64,000 nucleotides of DNA from Micropruina sp. (GTDB lineage: Bacteria > Actinomycetota > Actinomycetes > Propionibacteriales > Propionibacteriaceae), in assembly GCA_016711205.1 (NCBI GenBank), contig JADJTM010000001.1:1426001-1490000 (forward strand), in the 5' to 3' direction. The notes below the pieces were generated by a model. It saw only the letters and a program-made list of their open reading frames with translations, ran no database searches and was not told the origin of the DNA. Made by a program: the position numbers and the translations under genes. This document shows, in pieces, positions 36,946-46,021 of the stretch; position 1 is the first letter of the stretch, and each line of letters begins with the position of its first letter.

Positions 36946-38616
36946 ATGCGCACCGCCCGCCCCTTGGGGCTCAGCCCGGACGGGAAGAGCCTGATCGTCG
37001 TCCTCGAGGACGGCGAGCAGGTGGCCGTTCCGGTGGACGACCGGTTGCGGGCCGCCGTGCGCAACGACCGAGCACGCATGGGACAACTGGAGATCGAGAT
37101 GGAAAGTGCACTGCGGCCGCGCGACATCCAGGCCCGGATCAGGGCCGGGGAGTCGCTGGAGTCGGTGGCGCAGGTTGCCGGGGTTCCCATCGGGCAGATC
37201 GAGCCGTTCGCGGCGCCGGTGATCGCCGAGCGGGACCACATCGCGGGCCTCGCGCAGGCCAATCCGGTGCGCCGGGCCGGTGACGCCGTGGCGCATCGCA
37301 GCCTGCGGGCGGTGGTCACCGACCGGCTGCTGTCACGCGGGGTCGACGTGGATTCGGCCGACTGGGACGCCTGGCGCAACGAGGACCGCCGCTGGACCGT
37401 CCGACTCTCGTACGAATCGGGGTCTGCGCACCGCCAGGCCGAGTTCACCTACGACCAGACCGGACGCTTCTCGGTCGCCGCCAACGACGACGCCCGCTGG
37501 CTGACCGGCGAGCATTCCAGCTCGCACGGCCCGCAGCCGGGCCGCAAGCGCCACGAAGCGGACGAGGAGCGCACGCTCGACCTGAACGACGAGTTGGCGA
37601 TCGTCCGGGCCATCCAGCCGCAGTTCGCCGTCACCCCCGACATCGACGACGACGACGCGGAGGACCAGAGCAGCACCCCTGACAATGAGGACGCCTACGC
37701 CGAGGGCGATCTGGCCGAAGTGAACGGCGTCTACGACATCATTCCGGGCGACCGCTCCAACATGGACGTGCTGTACGACATGCTGTCGAGCTTCGATGAG
37801 GATTCGGTACAGATCTACGCCGGCCTGGTACGGCCGACGCCCGACCAGGACCCCACCCCGGTGATCGATCCGCCGGCCGAGATCCCGACCGCTGTGGTGA
37901 TCGAGACGGTGAGCGTGATCGAGGTCATGCCCGGCGAATCGGTTGCACCCGTCGAGGCGGCTCAACTCGAGGACGAGGCTCAACTCGAGGACGATCCGCA
38001 GGGCCGTGCGGCGCCGTCCGTCGTTGCCGCTGTCGTGGACCTGCAGGCCAGCGAGTACGGCGACGACGGCGACCAGGCGGTCTTCGCCGAGGTGCCGATC
38101 ATCCGCTCCCCCAACGCCGACGAACCGTTCGAGGAAGAACCGGACGATGACGACGGCGGCCCGGCATCAATGGAGCCGGCGTATTCCGAGGTCGTGACTG
38201 CGGTGATCGAGCCCGAGGCGACCGAACCCGAGTCGACCGAACCCGAGGCGACCGAACCCGAGGTGGCAGCGCCCGAGGCGACCGAACCCGAGGTGACCGA
38301 GCCGTTGGTGGCAGCGCCCGAGGCGACCGAACCCGAGGTGACCGAGCCGGAGGTGGCAGCGCCCGAGGCGGACCAGACACCGCAGGCCGACGTGCCGCAC
38401 ACCGAACCCCCGGCCGAACAACCGCGTCCGGCGCCGGCGAAGCGACCGACCGGGCGGCGGCGTCCGGCGGCCCACCCGGCCACCGAGCCCGAACAGCCCA
38501 GCCTGGTCGACGAGGCGGCCAACGAGCCGTCTCGTCCGATCAAGCGCAAGCGTGCCTCGGTGCCCAGCTGGGACGAGATCATGTTCGGTGCACCGACGCC
38601 GAAGCCCGAAGACTGA
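36946..38616 (+). CDS. sepH: Septation protein SepH
   Basis: The 556-residue cell-division protein has the conserved N-terminal SepH (DUF3071) domain: RPLGLSPDGKSLIVVLEDGE and LRPRDIQARIRAGESLESVA with a helix-turn-helix-like segment to about 170. It binds FtsZ and stimulates Z-ring assembly in Streptomyces and Mycobacterium. A long acidic disordered region follows, with a Glu-Pro-Ala-Thr repeat tract (about 420-480; units like ATEPEVTEP). The basic C-terminus carries RPTGRRRPAAH and the conserved KRASVPSWDEIMFGAPTP. The start at ATG 36946 has AGGAGAG upstream. Confidence 0.94.
   Translation: MRTARPLGLSPDGKSLIVVLEDGEQVAVPVDDRLRAAVRNDRARMGQLEIEMESALRPRDIQARIRAGESLESVAQVAGVPIGQIEPFAAPVIAERDHIAGLAQANPVRRAGDAVAHRSLRAVVTDRLLSRGVDVDSADWDAWRNEDRRWTVRLSYESGSAHRQAEFTYDQTGRFSVAANDDARWLTGEHSSSHGPQPGRKRHEADEERTLDLNDELAIVRAIQPQFAVTPDIDDDDAEDQSSTPDNEDAYAEGDLAEVNGVYDIIPGDRSNMDVLYDMLSSFDEDSVQIYAGLVRPTPDQDPTPVIDPPAEIPTAVVIETVSVIEVMPGESVAPVEAAQLEDEAQLEDDPQGRAAPSVVAAVVDLQASEYGDDGDQAVFAEVPIIRSPNADEPFEEEPDDDDGGPASMEPAYSEVVTAVIEPEATEPESTEPEATEPEVAAPEATEPEVTEPLVAAPEATEPEVTEPEVAAPEADQTPQADVPHTEPPAEQPRPAPAKRPTGRRRPAAHPATEPEQPSLVDEAANEPSRPIKRKRASVPSWDEIMFGAPTPKPED
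38209..38370. repeat. In-frame acidic repeat tract of sepH
   Basis: Repeated 15-bp units encoding EPEAT/EPEVT and a larger 45-bp-scale block (GCAGCGCCCGAGGCGACCGA) recurring three times expand the disordered linker of SepH. All lengths keep the frame. Confidence 0.8.
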
Positions 38617-38663
38617 GCCCAAGGGTGAGCCGGCGCACCGATTGAACCGCCGACTCAGGTGCG

Positions 38664-39308
38664 TCACTCGTCGAACGGCAGCGGTTCCGGATTCAGCGTG
38701 ATGCGGGCCACCGCCGAGGTCATCCGGCGCCGGTGGTGCCGCCGGCAGAGCACCTCATAGGCCACAGCGCCCTGCTCGGCTGCCATGTCGCCGATCACCA
38801 CCTGACTGCCCTGCGTGATCATGCGGCCATCCACGGTCCGCGCGTTGTGGGTGGCCGGCGCTCCGCACCAGCACCGGGGACGCACCTGCAGCAGCTCCAT
38901 CCGGTCACTCAGCTCGACCAGCCGGCGGGTGGCCGGGAACAACTCGGTACGGAAGTCGGTCAGAATGCCGAAGCAGTACACGTCCACCTGCAGCTCGTCG
39001 ACGATGCGGGCCAGCTGGTCGATGTGCGCAGCGGTGTAGAACTGCGCTTCGTCGCAGATCAGGTAGTCGACGCGGCGCGCCGAGGTGAGCTCGGCGATCA
39101 CGAACACCCAGAAGTCGAACCCGTCGGCGACCTCGATGGCGGGCTGCTCCAGCCCGATCCGCGACGAGATCAGCGCCGAACCGGCCCGGTCGTCGCGGGT
39201 GAACAGCCGGCCCGAGCGGCCGGCCTGCGCCTCGGTGAAGTCGGTCTGCAGCGCCAGCGTCGACTTGCCGCAGTTCATCGGGCCGGTGAAGAAGATGAGT
39301 TGCGCCAC
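38664..39308 (-). CDS. tdk: Thymidine kinase
   Basis: The 214-residue type-II thymidine kinase phosphorylates thymidine in salvage. It shows Walker A GPMNCGKST (about 9-17), the Asp/Glu catalytic segment LICDEAQFYTAAHIDQL, and a partial zinc ribbon (RCWCGAPATHNARTVDG, later EVLCRRHHRRR), so the zinc site uses a Cys-x-Cys and a Cys/His pair. The lasso region is complete. GTG 39308 lies three bases after the phosphatase stop, making it the last gene of the DUF5998-phosphatase-tdk operon. Confidence 0.95.
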   Translation of the reverse strand: MAQLIFFTGPMNCGKSTLALQTDFTEAQAGRSGRLFTRDDRAGSALISSRIGLEQPAIEVADGFDFWVFVIAELTSARRVDYLICDEAQFYTAAHIDQLARIVDELQVDVYCFGILTDFRTELFPATRRLVELSDRMELLQVRPRCWCGAPATHNARTVDGRMITQGSQVVIGDMAAEQGAVAYEVLCRRHHRRRMTSAVARITLNPEPLPFDE

Positions 39309-39311
39309 GGC

Positions 39312-40427
39312 TCAGCCGATCAGCAACGGAACGGTCAGTTCGACCGCGGTCAGTGAGCCGTGCATGCCGACCAGCGTGTACTCGTTCGGCTGGGTTTCGG
39401 TCATCAGCGCCCCCGGCCCGGCCATGGCCACCAGCACGTCGCCGAACCGGTCCGCCAGGCGGGGCGCCAGCGCGCCGAACCAGCCCGCCTCGGACGCCTG
39501 CTCACGGGTCAGCACCCACGCGTCGGCCCCGAGCCGGTCGACCCAGCGAGCCTGAACGGCCGCCTCGGTTGCGGGCCGGACGTACAGCTGCCGCAGCCGT
39601 CCCTCACCCCCGACGAGTTGGACGTCCGCGATCAGGTCCTCGTGCTGCTCGATGGTCAGCCGTTGCTCGAGCGGCACGTCGACCATGCCGTGGTCACCGG
39701 TGATGATCAGCCGCGCCTCATCGGGCAACGCCGCCCGCAACGACTGGGCGAACCGGTCGATGCGGGCCAGTTCGCCGGCCCAGGCGGCGGACGCAACGCC
39801 GGCCCGGTGGCCGGCGTGGTCGAGGTTGCGGTCGTAGACGTAGACCAGGCTGCGTTCGCCGGCCTGCGCCGCCTGCACCGTCAACGCGACCCGGCGCTCT
39901 GCCCCGGCCTGCTCGGAGACGCCCAGAAAGTCCGCGCCGCGCAGCGCGCAGGTGGTCAGGCCGCTGCCCTGGAACCGCGCCGGTGTCACCGTCGCGCAGC
40001 GCACCCCCGCCTTGCTCAGCCGCTCGAACATGGTGAGCTGGGGTTGCACCTCCAGCCCGCTCAGGCCGCTCTGCCACAACAGCGCGTTGAGCAACCCGCC
40101 GCCGTAGCGGAACGTGTACCCCGCGACGCCGTGCTGCCCCGGTGTCAGCCCGGTGCCGAGGCTGGTGATCGAGGTGGCCGTCGTGCTCGGCACCCCGGCG
40201 GTGATCGGACGAGCCTGCGCCATCAAGGCGCACAGGAACGGGGCCTGGGCCTCGCGCCCCTCGAGCAGGTGCCAGCCCAGACCGTCCACCAGCAGCACCA
40301 CGAACCGCTGCGCCGGGGGCAGCGTCAGCACGTTGTCGCGGCCGGGCAGGCCGAGCACGGTGGCGATGCTGGGCAGCAGGTCGGCGAGCGTCGACGCACC
40401 GTAGGCCGGGACGAGCGGTTGGGTCAC
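39312..40427 (-). CDS. Alkaline-phosphatase-superfamily phosphodiesterase
   Basis: The 371-residue enzyme has the nucleotide-pyrophosphatase/phosphodiesterase fold: VVLLVDGLGWHLL (first metal Asp), the nucleophile region VPSTTATSITSLGTGL (Thr or Ser), VYDRNLDHAGHRAG (metal Asp/His) and ITGDHGMVDVP (Asp-His metal pair). No signal peptide is seen, so it is probably cytosolic. Substrate unknown. GTG 40427 overlaps the DUF5998 TGA, and tdk follows directly. This trio is conserved in actinobacteria. Confidence 0.9.
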   Translation of the reverse strand: MTQPLVPAYGASTLADLLPSIATVLGLPGRDNVLTLPPAQRFVVLLVDGLGWHLLEGREAQAPFLCALMAQARPITAGVPSTTATSITSLGTGLTPGQHGVAGYTFRYGGGLLNALLWQSGLSGLEVQPQLTMFERLSKAGVRCATVTPARFQGSGLTTCALRGADFLGVSEQAGAERRVALTVQAAQAGERSLVYVYDRNLDHAGHRAGVASAAWAGELARIDRFAQSLRAALPDEARLIITGDHGMVDVPLEQRLTIEQHEDLIADVQLVGGEGRLRQLYVRPATEAAVQARWVDRLGADAWVLTREQASEAGWFGALAPRLADRFGDVLVAMAGPGALMTETQPNEYTLVGMHGSLTAVELTVPLLIG

Positions 40428-41002
40428 CGACCACCGCCGCTGGCCACCTGCAGTGCGGTGGCGAACGACACCAGGCGGGCCACGTTGTCGGCACCGTCGG
40501 CCGCGGCGCTCATGCGCACGGTCAGATCATCGGCCGCGATCGTGCCCGAATAGCCGTGATCGGCGTCGCAGTCGGGGTCGCCGCAGTGGGCGGGCTCGAT
40601 TTCGACCCGGGTGGCAGTGCCCCAGCCGACGCTGAGCCAGGTCTCGGTGGTCGCTGACCGGCGGCTGCCGTGCCGCTCGGGATGGGCCACCACGCGGGTC
40701 AGTGCGACCGAGGTGATCTTGTCGAGCCCCAGCGATTCGGTCGTCGACATGGCCTGGCCGGCCTCGCCAGGCGCGTCCGACTCATCGGTGTGGCCGACGA
40801 TCAGCCGGGTGGGCGTGAGCACCAGCACCGACAGGTGCCGCTGGATCTCGTCCCGGGCGAAGGTGGCCTCATGATGGACGACATGGTGCAGCACCGGCTC
40901 ACCGGCGGTGGCGAGGGCGACCGTTTCGGCGATCAGATCCGGAAAGTAGCCGCAGGCGTCGATGTCACGGCGCAGGTCGGCCGGCAGCGCGGGCGAGTTC
41001 AC
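40424..41002 (-). CDS. DUF5998 family protein
   Basis: The 192-residue protein matches DUF5998: LRRDIDACGYFPDLIAETVA, HHVVHHEATFARDEIQRHLS, LVLTPTRLIVGHTDE, WLSVGWGTATRVEIEPAHCG, and CGDPDCDADHGYSG, a compact Cys/His cluster that may bind metal. Cytosolic, function unknown. GTG 41002 is the first plausible start; an upstream GTA-containing extension lacks a start codon. It heads the phosphatase-tdk operon and is divergent from the App1-like gene. Confidence 0.88.
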   Translation of the reverse strand: MNSPALPADLRRDIDACGYFPDLIAETVALATAGEPVLHHVVHHEATFARDEIQRHLSVLVLTPTRLIVGHTDESDAPGEAGQAMSTTESLGLDKITSVALTRVVAHPERHGSRRSATTETWLSVGWGTATRVEIEPAHCGDPDCDADHGYSGTIAADDLTVRMSAAADGADNVARLVSFATALQVASGGGR

Positions 41003-41107
41003 CGGTACATTTTGGCACGCGGCCCGGTGGCCCCCAACTCGAACGGTCGAGCGTGCGGACGGGGCCCGCCGAGCACTGCGGGGTGACGGGGCGCTAGCGT
41101 GTGGCGG

Positions 41108-42148
41108 GTGAGCACCAAGCCGTTCATCGCCGCCCGGGTCGAGGAGTTCTTCGACCGAAGGCTCGAAGCGCTGTTCCGGGCGCTGGGCTGGCGCGAACAC
41201 GTGATCGCCTACCGCGGCTACGGAAGCTCAGGCTTCGTGCGGGTGCTGGCCCGGGTGGTGCTGGTGCCGCAATGGTCACGCAGCCAGCTGGGTCGAGCCA
41301 CCAAGGAGTTCGTCAAGCGCCGCGGCTGGCGAAGCTTCTTCACCACCCCGTGCGTGCGGGCCAAGGTGACGCTGAGCCTGGGCGACCGCTCCGTCACGGT
41401 GACCGCCGACCGGGGCGGCTTTCTCGACCACCGCATCACCAGGCACGGCTTCGAGCCGGGGTGGCACACCGTGACCGCCCAGACCCAGGGCTCCAAGCCG
41501 GTCGACTGCGCCGTCCTGGTCGTGGACGACGAGGCCCGCTTCGGTCTGGTCTCCGACATCGACGACACAATCCTCACCACCTGGCTGCCGCGGCCGATGA
41601 TCGCGGCCTGGAACAGCTTCGTCCGCGACGAGTCGAACCGGCAGTCGATCCCCGGCATGGCCCGGCTCTACCACCGCTTTCTGGACGCCCACCCGGGCGC
41701 CGCGATGATCTACCTCTCCACCGGCGCGTGGAACACCTACGACTTTCTGGACCGGTTCCTGCAGCAGCACCACTACCCGGCCGGGCCGCTGCTGCTCACC
41801 GACTGGGGGCCGACGAACACCGGCTGGTTCCGCTCGGGCATGCAGCACAAGCGCAACAACCTGCTGCGGCTGGCGGCCGACTTTCCGCACGTGCAGTGGC
41901 TGTTGGTCGGCGACGACGGTCAGCACGACCCCGAGATCTATGCCGAGTTCGCCCACACCCACCCTCAGCACGTGGCCGCGGTGGCGATCCGGCAGCTCTC
42001 CCCCACCGAGCAGGTGCTGGCGCACGGCACCAACATGCCGCTCGAAGAGCCGGACGAACTGACCGCCGACGACCTGTGGATCGAAGCCGCCGACGGCCGC
42101 GGCCTGGCCGCCCAACTCGGTGCGCTGCTGGACGAAGCGGACGCGTGA
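41108..42148 (+). CDS. App1-like (DUF2183) phosphatidate phosphatase
   Basis: The 346-residue protein carries the DUF2183/App1 catalytic domain, a HAD-type fold. LVSDIDDTILTTW has the DxDxT nucleophile motif (about 153-165), IYLSTGAWNTYDFL has the conserved Ser, and QHKRNNLLRLAADFPHVQWL and GDDGQHDPEIY complete the site. The N-terminal 140 residues are a beta-rich domain (VRAKVTLSLGDRSVTVTADR). Yeast App1 dephosphorylates phosphatidate; bacterial substrates are largely unknown. The start is GTG 41108, with an in-frame GTG at 41099 as alternative. Confidence 0.9.
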   Translation: MSTKPFIAARVEEFFDRRLEALFRALGWREHVIAYRGYGSSGFVRVLARVVLVPQWSRSQLGRATKEFVKRRGWRSFFTTPCVRAKVTLSLGDRSVTVTADRGGFLDHRITRHGFEPGWHTVTAQTQGSKPVDCAVLVVDDEARFGLVSDIDDTILTTWLPRPMIAAWNSFVRDESNRQSIPGMARLYHRFLDAHPGAAMIYLSTGAWNTYDFLDRFLQQHHYPAGPLLLTDWGPTNTGWFRSGMQHKRNNLLRLAADFPHVQWLLVGDDGQHDPEIYAEFAHTHPQHVAAVAIRQLSPTEQVLAHGTNMPLEEPDELTADDLWIEAADGRGLAAQLGALLDEADA

Positions 42149-42222
42149 GCGTGTCCAACCGGCCCGAGCGCGGCGAAGCGGCCAGAATCGGCCTGAGGAT
42201 CGGTACGAAGGAGTAACCCGCG

Positions 42223-44670
42223 GTGGTGGTGCGTCCCCCGTCCGACGATGACGTGATCGAACGCATCGTCGACATCGACATCTCCGACGAGATGGAGACG
42301 AGCTTTCTCGAGTACGCGTACTCGGTGATCTACAGCCGGGCCCTGCCCGATGCCCGCGACGGGCTCAAGCCGGTGCAACGCCGCATTCTGTACACGATGG
42401 ACGACATGGGCATCCGCCCCGACCGTCCGCATGTGAAGTCGGCGCGGGTGGTCGGCCAGGTGATGGGCCTGCTGCACCCGCACGGCGACTCCGCGATCTA
42501 CGACGCGCTGGTGCGGCTGGCGCAGCCGTGGGCGCAACGGCTGCCCCTGGTGGACGGGCACGGCAACTTCGGCTCCCTGGACGCCGGCCCGGCCGCGATG
42601 CGCTACACCGAGTGCAGGATGGCGTCGGCGGCCTCGGCGATGACCGCCGGGCTGAGCGAGGACACCGTCGACTTCAAGCCCAACTACGACGGCAAAGAAA
42701 CCGAACCGGTGGTGCTGCCGGCGGCCTTTCCGAACCTGCTCGTCAACGGCTCGACCGGCATCGCGGTCGGCATGGCCACCAACATCCCACCGCACAACCT
42801 GATCGAGTGCGTCCAGGCCCTCAAGCACCTGATCGCGCACCCCGAGGCCGACACCGACGAGCTGATGCGCTTCGTGCCCGGCCCTGACCTGCCCACCGGC
42901 GGCAAGATCGTCGGGCTGGACGGGGTACGCGACGCCTACCTGAGCGGCCGCGGCAGCTTCCGCATTCGCGCCACCGCCCGCATCGAGCAGGTGCACGCGC
43001 GACGCAAGGGCATCGTGGTGACCGAGTTGCCGTACATGGTGGGCCCGGAGCGGGTGATCGAGCAGATCAAGACCATGGTGCAGGCCAAGAAGCTGACCGG
43101 CATCGCCGACGTGAAGGATCTGACCGACCTGGCCAACGGCACCCGGCTGGTGATCGAGGTCAAGAACGGCTTCAACCCCGAGGCGCTGCTCGAGCAGCTG
43201 TACAAACACACCAAGCTCGAGGACTCGTTCGGCATCAACGCGGTCGCCCTGGTGGAGGGCCAGCCGCGCACGCTCAGCCTGCGCGACATGCTCACCGTCT
43301 ACCTCGACCACAAGCTCGACATCACCCTGCGGCGCACCAAGTTCCGGCGGGCCAGGGCCAACGACCGGTTGCATCTGGTCGAGGGCCTGCTGATCGCGAT
43401 CGTCGACATCGACGACGTGATCGCCATCATTCGTTCCAGCGACGACGCCGCCACCGCGCGCACGCGGCTGATGGAGGCGTTCGAGCTGACCGAGATCCAG
43501 GCCACCTACATTCTCGACATGCAGTTGCGCCGGCTGACCCGCTTCTCGCGCATCGAGCTCGAAAAAGAGCAGGGCGAGCTGCTGGCCACCATTGCCGAAC
43601 TGCAGGCGATCATCGACGACCCGGCCAGGCTGCGTGCGGTGGTCACCACCGAGCTGGACGAGGTGGCCCGCACCCACGGCACCCCGCGGCGCACCGTGCT
43701 GCTGGCCTCCGGCGGCGGGGCGGTGGCGGCGGCCAAGACGACGGCCGCGCCCCTGGAGATCGAGGACGTCCCGTGCTGGGTGCTGCTCTCATCTGCGGGC
43801 CTGCTCGCGCGCACCGACAACGACGAGCCGCTGCCCAGTGGTGGCGGACGGGCCGCGCACGACGTGATCGTCAGCACGTGCCGGTCGAGCGCCCGGGGAG
43901 AGTTCGGACTGCTGACCAGCCTGGGCCGGGTGATCCGCGGCCAGACCATCGACCTGCCGTCCGTGCCCGCCACCGCACAGGCACCCAACCTGCAGGGCGG
44001 CTCGCCCTCGGCCGAACTGTTCGGGCTGCAGCAGGGCGAGCGGGTGCTGGCTGTCACCAGCCTGGGCGAGCAGACCATCGGCTGGGCGCTTGGCACCGAG
44101 CGGGGGGTGGTGAAGCGGGTCAATCCCGAGTTGCTGGCCAAGGACTCCTGGGACATCATCCGGCTGGACGACGGCGACCGCGTCGTCGGGGCCGTCGAGC
44201 TGGCCCACGACCTGGACGAGCTGGTGTTCGTCACCTCCGACGCGCAGTTGCTGCATTTCGCCGTGGCGTCGGTTCGTCCGCAGGGTCGCGCGGGGGCCGG
44301 TATGGCGGGCGTCAAGCTGGCGGCCAAGGCGACGGCGGTGTTCTTCGGCGTCAGCCGGGTCGGGGACGCGGTGGTGGTGTCGGTGGCGGGCTCATCCGCC
44401 GCTCTGCCCGGCACGGACGCCGGCAGCGTCAAGGTCACCCCGTTCGGCGAATACCCGAGCAAGGGCCGCGGCACCGGCGGCGTGCGCTGCCAGCGATTCC
44501 TCAAGGGCGAGGACGTGCTGCAGCTGGCCTGGGTGGGGGCCACCCCGGCGGTGGCCGCGGCGGCGTCCGGGTCACCGATCGAGCTGCCGGCGATCGACCC
44601 CCGGCGCGACGCGTCCGGCACCTCGGTCGGCCAGCCGATCGCGGCCGTCTCGACCCGCTATCACCCCTGA
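42223..44670 (+). CDS. parC: DNA topoisomerase IV subunit A (type IIA, GyrA/ParC family)
   Basis: The 815-residue subunit breaks and rejoins DNA to decatenate chromosomes. It has the start FLEYAYSVIYSRALPDARDG, the winged-helix region HVKSARVVGQVMGLLHPHGD, the catalytic Tyr about 128 in AAMRYTECRM, and a C-terminal beta-pinwheel with a degenerate GyrA-box-like QGGSPSAEL. The lack of a canonical gyrase box supports a topoisomerase IV role rather than gyrase. The partner subunit gene lies about 4 kb away on the minus strand. GTG 42223 has GAAGGAG upstream. Confidence 0.93.
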   Translation: MVVRPPSDDDVIERIVDIDISDEMETSFLEYAYSVIYSRALPDARDGLKPVQRRILYTMDDMGIRPDRPHVKSARVVGQVMGLLHPHGDSAIYDALVRLAQPWAQRLPLVDGHGNFGSLDAGPAAMRYTECRMASAASAMTAGLSEDTVDFKPNYDGKETEPVVLPAAFPNLLVNGSTGIAVGMATNIPPHNLIECVQALKHLIAHPEADTDELMRFVPGPDLPTGGKIVGLDGVRDAYLSGRGSFRIRATARIEQVHARRKGIVVTELPYMVGPERVIEQIKTMVQAKKLTGIADVKDLTDLANGTRLVIEVKNGFNPEALLEQLYKHTKLEDSFGINAVALVEGQPRTLSLRDMLTVYLDHKLDITLRRTKFRRARANDRLHLVEGLLIAIVDIDDVIAIIRSSDDAATARTRLMEAFELTEIQATYILDMQLRRLTRFSRIELEKEQGELLATIAELQAIIDDPARLRAVVTTELDEVARTHGTPRRTVLLASGGGAVAAAKTTAAPLEIEDVPCWVLLSSAGLLARTDNDEPLPSGGGRAAHDVIVSTCRSSARGEFGLLTSLGRVIRGQTIDLPSVPATAQAPNLQGGSPSAELFGLQQGERVLAVTSLGEQTIGWALGTERGVVKRVNPELLAKDSWDIIRLDDGDRVVGAVELAHDLDELVFVTSDAQLLHFAVASVRPQGRAGAGMAGVKLAAKATAVFFGVSRVGDAVVVSVAGSSAALPGTDAGSVKVTPFGEYPSKGRGTGGVRCQRFLKGEDVLQLAWVGATPAVAAAASGSPIELPAIDPRRDASGTSVGQPIAAVSTRYHP

Positions 44671-44689
44671 TTCGATCCAATTTCCATTC

Positions 44690-45460
44690 GTCATCCCGGC
44701 GTGCCGTCGTCCTCCCGGCCACTCGTCATCCCGGCGTGCCGGGATCTCCTCAGCCCGCCGTCATCATCCCAACCCCCCGTCATCCCGGCGAATGCCGGGA
44801 TCTCCTCAGCCCGCCGTCATCATCCCAACCCCCCGTCATCCCGGCGAATGCCGGGACCTCCTCAGCCCGCCCACTCTCGGTTGCCCTGGTTCCGCGGCGT
44901 ACGCTTCGACGTGGCAGATCCCGGCATTCGCCGGGATGACGACCACAGCGGCAATGACCAAACCCCCACCTGGGGCACGGCCGGCAGGGCCGCTGGCCAT
45001 CCCGGTCCCCCGTCATCCCGGCGAATGCCGGGATCTCCTCAGCCCGCCGTCATCATCCCAACCCCCGTCATCCCGGCGAATGCCGGGATCTACTCAGCCC
45101 GCCCACTCTCGGTTGCGCTGGTTCCGCGGCGTACGCTTCGACGTGGCAGATCCCGGCATTCGCCGGGATGACGACTACAGCGGCAGTGACGAAACCCCCC
45201 ACCTGGGGCACGGCCGGCAGGGCCGCTGGCCATCCCGGTCCCCCGTCATCCCGGCGAATGCCGGGATCTCCTCAGCCCGCCCACTCTCGGTTGCGCCAAT
45301 TCCGCGGCGTACGCTTCGACGTGGCAGATCCCGGCATTCGCCGGGATGACGACCACAGCGGCAGTGACGAAACCCCCACCTGGGGCACGGCCGACAACGC
45401 CGCAGGCCATCCCGGTCCCCCGTCATCCCGGCGAATGCCGGGATCTCCCGCTGGCCTGCC
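44690..45460. repeat. REP-like palindromic repeat array 2, with a ~180-bp higher-order unit
   Basis: Nine intact copies of the same 25-bp palindrome as array 1 occur, at 44778, 44834, 44917, 45011, 45066, 45149, 45244, 45327 and 45421 (starts), plus degenerate copies near 44725. Orientation alternates. Three near-identical higher-order units of about 170-230 bp share CGGCGTACGCTTCGACGTGG and CACCTGGGGCACGGCC (starting near 44870, 45104 and 45282). The array fills the gap between parC and the carbonic anhydrase stop. Frames are open throughout, so predicted ORFs are artefacts. Confidence 0.9.
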
Positions 45461-45485
45461 GCTGTTCATCGCGGGTCTGTGAGGC

Positions 45486-45971
45486 TCAGACCACCTGGCT
45501 GAGTAATCCGCTGTCCACGTCGTAGACGAAACCCCCGACCTGGGCGCGACCGGCGATCAGCGGATGGTCGAGCAGCATCTGGACGCCACGACGCAGTTGC
45601 CCCTCCTGATCAGCATTGGCACCCACCGCCAGCTCCGATACATCAAGGCCGCTCGCCTCCGCCACCCGCTGCCGGATCACCTCATCATCACCGGACGCCA
45701 TCGCGCACTTGGTGTGGGCGATCACCAGAATGCGGTTCACCCGCAGCAGGTTCACCGCCAGCACACAGCCGTTCAGGGCGTCCTGCGTCACATGGCCGCC
45801 CGGGGTGCGCAGTATCTTCGCCTCACCCAGCATCAACCCGAGCATCTCCAGCGGCTGCAGCCGCGAGTCCATGCACGTCACCACGGCGACACCCGCGTGG
45901 GCGTAGCCGTCGAAGTTGCGGGGGGCAGAGGTGGCGTACCGGCGATTCGCCTCAAGCAGGTCGTCGAACAT
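45486..45971 (-). CDS. Beta-class carbonic anhydrase
   Basis: The 161-residue enzyme hydrates CO2 to bicarbonate. Zinc ligands are visible: Cys 33 and the Asp-Arg dyad in VVTCMDSRLQP, and His 86 and Cys 89 in IAHTKCA. The motif RTPGGHVTQDAL and a C-terminal VGGFVYDVDSGLLSQV complete the fold. It is short, at the lower end of the family, as in mycobacterial Rv1284-like enzymes. The start is ATG 45971; GTG 45977 would add two residues. Confidence 0.92.
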   Translation of the reverse strand: MFDDLLEANRRYATSAPRNFDGYAHAGVAVVTCMDSRLQPLEMLGLMLGEAKILRTPGGHVTQDALNGCVLAVNLLRVNRILVIAHTKCAMASGDDEVIRQRVAEASGLDVSELAVGANADQEGQLRRGVQMLLDHPLIAGRAQVGGFVYDVDSGLLSQVV

Positions 45972-46021
45972 GTGCACACCCTATTGAGATCGCTCTGGCG
46001 GCAGCCAATCCGGGCCGCTGC

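Noticed and set aside
44690..45460. Arginine/proline-rich ORFs in the second array
   Set aside because: They are translations of palindromic repeats and share the same HPGECRDL motif as array 1 in several frames.
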